From Cupriavidus sp. YR651 (GTDB taxonomy: Bacteria > Pseudomonadota > Gammaproteobacteria > Burkholderiales > Burkholderiaceae), in assembly GCF_900101625.1 (NCBI RefSeq), contig NZ_FMYZ01000006.1, forward strand, positions 124,001 to 188,000: a stretch of DNA of 64,000 bases, in the 5' to 3' direction. The position numbers were made by a program, and so were the translations under genes. Position 1 is the stretch's first letter, and every line of letters begins with the position of its first letter. This document shows, piece after piece, positions 59,728-64,000 of this stretch. The notes beneath the pieces are model-generated. The model ran no database searches. It was not told the origin of the DNA and saw nothing but the letters and a program-made list of their open reading frames with translations.

Positions 59728-60696
59728 TTACTTGGCGACGCCCAGTTCGCGCAGCGTGCTGCCCAGGCGGGCCGATTCGGCATCGACGAACTTGCCGAAC
59801 TCGTCGCCGGTCAGCAGGAACGGCGTCCAGTCGTTCTTTTGCAGCGCGTCCTTCCACACCTGGTTCTCGGTGCCCTTGACCACGGCGTCGATCAGGGCCT
59901 TGCGCTGTTCAGGCGTAATACCCGGCGCGCCGTACACACCGCGCCAGTTGTAGATCTCCACATTGACGCCTTGCTCCTTCAGCGTCGGGATATCGGCGGT
60001 GCGGTCCTTCGACGTCACGGCCAGTGCGCGCATCTTGCCGGTCTTGATGAACGGCAGGAATTCGGAAACGCCGGCGATGCCGACGGTCACGTGGCCGCCG
60101 AGAATCGAGGCCGACGCTTCACCGCCGCCCTGGAATGGCACGTAGTTGATCTTCTTCGGGTCCACGCCGATGTCCTTGGCGATCAGGCCGGCCAGGATGT
60201 GGTCGATGGAACCTTTGGAGCCGCCGCCCCAGCTCACGCTGCCCGGGTTGGCCTTGAGCTGCGCGGTCAGGTCCTTGATGGACTTCAGCGGCGAGCTGGA
60301 AGCCACGGTGATCACCATGGTGTCGGCGAACAGGCGGGCGACCGGCGTGGCGTTCTTCAGCGTCACGGGCGGGTGGTTGGTCTCGATGGCACCCACCATC
60401 ACGGCGCCCGTCACGACCAGCGCGTTGGGATTGCCCTTGTCGCTGTTGACGAACTGCGTCAGGCCGATGGTGCCGCCGGCGCCGCCCTTGTTGTCATAGG
60501 ACGCGCTCTTGGCCGTACCCGCCGCGATCATCGCCGCACCGATCGTACGGCCGGTCTGGTCGTAGCCGCCGCCGGGGTTGGCGCCGATCATCACCTTGAG
60601 GCTGTCCACCGCGTAGGCCGGTGCGGCAACTACTGCGGCGGCCACCGTGGCCGAGGCGAGGACGACATGGGCAAAGCGGGCAAGCGTGCGAGGCAT
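59728..60696 (-). CDS. tctC: Tripartite tricarboxylate transporter receptor (Bug/TctC)
   Basis: The 322-residue periplasmic receptor has a signal peptide ending APAYA. Bug-family motifs are VMIGANPGGGYDQTGRTIGA near the start, ASYDNKGGAGGTIGLTQFV, and YNWRGVYGAPGITPEQRKAL. An AGGAGA site lies 6-11 bases before the ATG. Bug proteins bind carboxylates through two beta-strand loops; the ligand here is unknown. It leads the tctCBA operon; a 237-bp gap separates it from tctB. Confidence 0.96.
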   Translation of the reverse strand: MPRTLARFAHVVLASATVAAAVVAAPAYAVDSLKVMIGANPGGGYDQTGRTIGAAMIAAGTAKSASYDNKGGAGGTIGLTQFVNSDKGNPNALVVTGAVMVGAIETNHPPVTLKNATPVARLFADTMVITVASSSPLKSIKDLTAQLKANPGSVSWGGGSKGSIDHILAGLIAKDIGVDPKKINYVPFQGGGEASASILGGHVTVGIAGVSEFLPFIKTGKMRALAVTSKDRTADIPTLKEQGVNVEIYNWRGVYGAPGITPEQRKALIDAVVKGTENQVWKDALQKNDWTPFLLTGDEFGKFVDAESARLGSTLRELGVAK

Positions 60697-61122
60697 CGCG
60701 GTCTCCTGTCTTTATTGGAATGTTGTGCAAATGCGGCCGCGCATGCGTGCAAGAGGCAGTGGCGGCCATGGGCAGGATTCTAGGTGGCCCAAACTGTCAA
60801 AAGCCTGTCAAAGCGACAGCAATCCGCATGGGGTTTACGTGATGTTGTCTGCTTTGTCTGCATCCGGGACGCGCGGTCGTCATCCATCCTACGCAAATGC
60901 CGGGCAGCATGGTGGATGGTTTTTGCCACAGTCGGGTGCCGCGAAGGCTGATCTAAACATCTTTGACTTGGCGACCGATACACATATCACTAGGATTGTC
61001 CTCAGTTGCCTGCCGCACAGAACGGCGCAACATGAACGACAAAAAAAACCTCCGCGCAATGGAAGCTGCAACAGAAGCAGCAACAAGTGCGGCAGGCCAA
61101 ATGGGTGTCATCAGGGGTCAAC
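60697..61122. other. Intergenic region between tctC and the coiled-coil gene
   Basis: About 426 bp. It carries the promoter listed at 60963-60990 and, near the tctC side, two minus-strand TTTGACAG copies 11 bp apart (60805-60825) that could be part of the tctC promoter. A frame starting MNDKKNLRAMEAATEA at 61032 soon turns into a shadow of the downstream gene. Confidence 0.5.
60963..60990 (+). promoter_or_regulatory. Putative sigma-70 promoter
   Basis: TTGACT and TATCAC are separated by 16 bp, about 125 bp upstream of the coiled-coil gene start. The -35 is near consensus; the -10 is moderate. Confidence 0.42.
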
Positions 61123-61617
61123 ATGGAAACAACGGTCAAGGTGTCGGACGGCTGGCCGCCGGAGCTCGACGGGGGGGCCGACCGCGGCCTGTGGAAAAGC
61201 ACGATGGCCGCGGCCAGCCAGGCGCTGGAAGCCGCCAAGGGCATGCAGGCGGCAGTGGGGCAGACGCTCAAGCTGCAACACAAGATCATGGCGCTACGCG
61301 ACGAGCTGCATCGCGCCGAGGCCGAGCGCGATCTTTACCGCGACCTGCACACGCGCACCGTCGACGAACTCAATCACACGCTGGACCTGAGCCCCGCCGA
61401 ATGGCAGCGCCTGCGCGCGGAGAACGAGACGCTGCAGGTCCGGCATCGCGCGTACAAGCTGCTGGTGCAGCATTACGCGCGTAACGGCGTGCAGATCGAT
61501 CCGGCGCTGTTTGCCGAGCAACGCAGCCGCGTCCAGCAGCACATCCTGTTCCAGCGCCGCAAGGGCATTCCGGTTTCCGTGATCACGGTCGAGGACATCG
61601 CCTTTCTGTTGCGCTGA
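61123..61617 (+). CDS. Hypothetical coiled-coil protein
   Basis: The 164-residue product starts at the ATG at 61123, with AGGGG 6-10 bases upstream; a GTG 12 codons earlier is less likely. A coiled coil spans about residues 40-110 (KLQHKIMALRDELHRAEAER and DLYRDLHTRTVDELNHTLDL). A smaller helical domain follows, ending RRKGIPVSVITVEDIAFLLR. I recognise no family. No signal or membrane segment. It converges on the diguanylate cyclase gene, which does not indicate a shared role. Confidence 0.82.
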   Translation: METTVKVSDGWPPELDGGADRGLWKSTMAAASQALEAAKGMQAAVGQTLKLQHKIMALRDELHRAEAERDLYRDLHTRTVDELNHTLDLSPAEWQRLRAENETLQVRHRAYKLLVQHYARNGVQIDPALFAEQRSRVQQHILFQRRKGIPVSVITVEDIAFLLR

Positions 61618-61641
61618 ACCGGAAGAACGGCATGCGCTGCG

Positions 61642-63393
61642 TCATCCCTGGACTGTCGGTGCCGCAACACTGCCGGCAGGCGCATCCGATGCGCACACCC
61701 GATTGCGTCCCGCTGCCTTGGCGGCATAGAGGCGGCGGTCGGCCGTGGCCAGCATGGCGTCAAGTGTCGTGCTGCCATCGATCCCGGCTTCCGCGACGCC
61801 GATCGAAATCGTGAAGTGAATCCGGCCGTCACCACCTTCCTGGGGTGGCGCGTCCGGTGCAGGTTCCACCGCGATGGCGGCGATCGCCGCACGCAGCCGC
61901 TCGGCCGTGGCCGTCGCCTCGGCCAGCGTCGCGCCGGGCAGCAGTACGGCGAATTCCTCTCCACCCAGTCGCGCCGGCGTATCCTCCGCGCGCAAGTTCT
62001 CTTTCACAGCCGTTGCCAGCCGCTGCAGCACGCGGTCGCCGCTGGCGTGTCCCCAGCGATCATTCACGCGCTTGAAGTAGTCGATATCCAGCATCAGCGT
62101 CGCCAGCGGATGGCCTTCGCGGTGACGGCGCGCGGACTCCCGCCGGAATAAATCGCTGAAATGGCGGCGATTGGCCAGGTTGGTCAGCGGGTCGTGCTCG
62201 GCCAGTTGCTGGAGCTTTTCGCCCAACGCCATGTAGTGGTCGAACAGCAGCGTCACCACGCGGATGGTGACCAGCATCAGCAGTGGCAGCAGGAACCAGA
62301 TCACCAGCAGCGGCTGGCTCATGCGCGCCAGCACGGCGCGATTCAGGTCGTCGGACTTGAGCGTGTCCAGCAGCATCCAGTTGCCATCGTCGCCAGTCTG
62401 GAACAACAGGTACTCGCCGCCCGACTGGCGCACGCCGGAACGCGCCGAGAACAGTTCCGCCAGGGTCAGGTGCTTCCATTTCTCGCCCAGGGCGTCGGGC
62501 CAGCGGAGATCCCGGATCGTTTCGTTGGTGCTTGCCGCCATCAGCTTGCCCTTGCGATCCAGCATGTAGCGCGTGGCATCGGCGTCGTCGGGCGTGCCCA
62601 GCAGCGTACGCAGCTGCCGCAGCGACAAGTCCACCGCCACCACGCCGCGGAAACGATTGTCGACGTAGATCGGCACGCTCACGGTGGTGCGCTGCTGCGT
62701 GCTTTCGAATTGCGTGTAGACGGACGACCACCGCAGTTCATGGTTCGGGTTGCGATCGGGCAGCAGGTCGCGGTAATACGGCATGCCGTTGAGGCGTCGC
62801 AGCAGCGCCGGTGCCTTGTCGGCAGCCAGCGGCGGGAAGGTGATGTAGAACCCGTTGCTCGAGATAAAGGTGACCGCGCCGGCGGTGGCGTCGTTACGCT
62901 GGTTCAGGCCGAGCACATGGCTGAGCTGGCGGGCCGCGTAGAGATCGGCGCGCAAATCCGCGTCGCGCCGCTCGAAGCCCTCGAGGCCAGACAACAGTTG
63001 CGGGGACACGCCAATGATGGACGAGTCTTCATTGGGCACGGCCAATTGCCACACGGGCTGATTGCGCGCGGCGTACGCGGCTTCGATTGCCGCGTCGGGT
63101 GGCCTGGCCGCCGCGCTTTCCTGGATGGTGATCTGTTGCTGCGCGTAATCGCGCACGAAGGTCAGTTTGTACCGCTCGGCGGCCAGCACCGCCTCCACGC
63201 CCAGCACACGCAAGGTGAGGTCATGCTGGCGACTGGTCAGTACGCGTTCGCGCAACAGGAACAGGTCCCGCGCGCCGACGACCAGCATCATCAGGATCAC
63301 CACGACGAAACACCAGACCACCAGCCGCGCCGGGTGCATGAGCACCGCGCGTGGGAGCCAACGCGGTCGCGGCAGCAATTTGCGCCAAGGCAT
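61642..63393 (-). CDS. Cache-GGDEF diguanylate cyclase
   Basis: The 583-residue membrane enzyme starts at 63393 (MPWRKLLPRPRWLPR), with GGAG about 10 bases upstream. A first membrane helix (LVVWCFVVVILMMLVVGARD) leads to a periplasmic double-Cache-like domain (about residues 50-355; TFISSNGFYITFPPLAADKA, and VSVPIYVDNRFRGVVAVDLS). After a second helix comes the GGDEF domain (HDPLTNLANRRHFSDLF). The active site is LGGEEFAVL, an active GGEEF. An RxxD inhibitory site (RAED) lies five residues before it, so product feedback is likely. It makes cyclic di-GMP from GTP; the signal is unknown. Confidence 0.94.
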   Translation of the reverse strand: MPWRKLLPRPRWLPRAVLMHPARLVVWCFVVVILMMLVVGARDLFLLRERVLTSRQHDLTLRVLGVEAVLAAERYKLTFVRDYAQQQITIQESAAARPPDAAIEAAYAARNQPVWQLAVPNEDSSIIGVSPQLLSGLEGFERRDADLRADLYAARQLSHVLGLNQRNDATAGAVTFISSNGFYITFPPLAADKAPALLRRLNGMPYYRDLLPDRNPNHELRWSSVYTQFESTQQRTTVSVPIYVDNRFRGVVAVDLSLRQLRTLLGTPDDADATRYMLDRKGKLMAASTNETIRDLRWPDALGEKWKHLTLAELFSARSGVRQSGGEYLLFQTGDDGNWMLLDTLKSDDLNRAVLARMSQPLLVIWFLLPLLMLVTIRVVTLLFDHYMALGEKLQQLAEHDPLTNLANRRHFSDLFRRESARRHREGHPLATLMLDIDYFKRVNDRWGHASGDRVLQRLATAVKENLRAEDTPARLGGEEFAVLLPGATLAEATATAERLRAAIAAIAVEPAPDAPPQEGGDGRIHFTISIGVAEAGIDGSTTLDAMLATADRRLYAAKAAGRNRVCASDAPAGSVAAPTVQG

Positions 63394-63551
63394 CCGTAGT
63401 CTCCAGGCAGGTCCGCTTGCGCGGGAAGTGCAATGAGTTTGTGGCGGCTGGCTGCATCCGTCGGCACAGTGTAGTGCAGCCTCGCCCGCCTGCCAAAGCG
63501 GCACATGATCGTGCGATCATGGCCGTTCGTTGACACCGTGGAAGACAAGTC

Positions 63552-64000
63552 ATGCCGCAGCACATTGGCATCGTGGCGTGCTCCGCCGAAGGCGCCGCGC
63601 TCTGCTATCGCACGATCTGCATGGAAGGGGCGGAATGGATGGGCCCGCACGCGCATCCGGAAATCACCCTGCACACGCCGTCACTGGCGGCGTATGTCGA
63701 CTGCCTGGACCGGGGCGACCGGTTGGGCGTGGCGGACCTGATGCTGCGCTCGGCGGACAAGCTGGCGCGCACCGGCGCCGACTTCCTGGTCTGCCCGGAC
63801 AACACGATTCATGCCGTGATGGATCTGGTGCTCCCGCGCTCGCCATTGCCCTGGCTCCATATCGCGGAGGTGGTCGCGGATGAGGCGCTGGCGCGTGGCT
63901 TCCAATGCATCGGCATCACAGGCACGCGCTGGCTGGTGGACAGCGATGTCTATCCGGAAAAACTGGAGGCACGCGGGCTGTGGCACATGCGGCCGTCGGT
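63552..64000 (+). CDS. Aspartate/glutamate racemase family protein, 3' end cut by window edge
   Basis: The ATG at 63552 opens 149 codons to the window edge; a normal protein is about 230 residues. The product starts MPQHIGIVACSAEGAALCYR. The first catalytic-type Cys region is VACSAEGAA, and LVCPDNTIHAVMD carries the usual C-x-x-N-T motif of Asp/Glu/hydantoin racemases. RGFQCIGITGTRWLVDSDVY starts the second lobe. Substrate unknown. Confidence 0.88.
   Translation, partial: MPQHIGIVACSAEGAALCYRTICMEGAEWMGPHAHPEITLHTPSLAAYVDCLDRGDRLGVADLMLRSADKLARTGADFLVCPDNTIHAVMDLVLPRSPLPWLHIAEVVADEALARGFQCIGITGTRWLVDSDVYPEKLEARGLWHMRPS

Noticed and set aside
60805..60825. Two TTTGACAG copies as a strong tctC promoter
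   Set aside because: Neither copy has a -10-like hexamer at 16-18 bp; TAGAAT lies at the wrong distance from both.
61032..61484. Frame starting MNDKKNLRAMEAATEA
   Set aside because: After about 25 plausible residues it becomes an Arg/Gly-rich out-of-frame shadow of the coiled-coil gene; it might be a short leader peptide but nothing supports that.
1..64000. Mobile elements, prophage, CRISPR arrays, defence islands
   Set aside because: No transposase, integrase, terminal inverted repeats, spaced direct repeats or marked shift in base composition was seen.

Overview
This 64-kb window looks like chromosomal DNA of a Burkholderiaceae beta-proteobacterium, most likely Cupriavidus or a close Ralstonia relative. 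The basis is very high GC, strong GC3 bias, dense gene packing, and a familiar housekeeping order: topB, dprA, a LysM protein, def, fmt, htpX, rsmB, a DUF4390 gene, an ntrY/ntrX-like pair, then tRNA-Phe. No database was searched, so the genus is inference. I saw no insertion sequence, phage, integron, CRISPR array or rRNA.

Layout. 1-2.0 kb: a truncated LysR gene diverging from a PsrA-like TetR gene. 2.0-9.2 kb: a tripartite RND drug-efflux operon (adaptor, pump, outer-membrane lipoprotein) with a divergent AcrR-type repressor; the promoter between them overlaps an AcrR-box-like operator. 9.2-12.8 kb: an orphan periplasmic solute-binding protein diverging from a TctD/TctE-type two-component pair. 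12.9-21.1 kb: the most interesting block, a five-gene operon behind a Fur-box-like site. It encodes a TonB-dependent receptor, a membrane-anchored CobN-family chelatase, an ExbB-like and an ExbD-like (DUF2149) subunit, and a ChaN-type lipoprotein. I read it as a haem-iron uptake and dechelation system resembling hmuRSUV of Bacteroidetes, not as cobalamin synthesis.

21.2-28.9 kb: a second RND pump and adaptor (MdtABC-like, no outer-membrane partner), a MOSC protein, an MFS exporter and a D-2-hydroxyacid dehydrogenase. 29.5-36.3 kb: central carbon genes. GTP-type PEP carboxykinase is followed by a Cache-domain histidine kinase with a LuxR-type regulator, divergent from cstA-ybdD (probable pyruvate or peptide uptake); two dyads 22 bp apart lie in the intergenic region. 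36.5-38.5 kb: a glycine-zipper protein, a tiny secreted protein made wholly of five 12-13-residue repeats, and a LysR regulator with a perfect dyad upstream.

38.6-53.7 kb: the conserved housekeeping block, covering DNA topology, competence, N-terminal formylation and deformylation, membrane protease HtpX, rRNA methylation, the NtrY/NtrX-like pair and tRNA-Phe. The NtrX-like regulator lacks the sigma-54 AAA+ domain. 54-64 kb: a small hypothetical protein, a glutathione-reductase-like flavoenzyme, a patatin, a hotdog thioesterase, a complete tctCBA tricarboxylate transporter, a coiled-coil protein, a Cache-GGDEF diguanylate cyclase, and the start of an Asp/Glu racemase family gene cut by the right edge.
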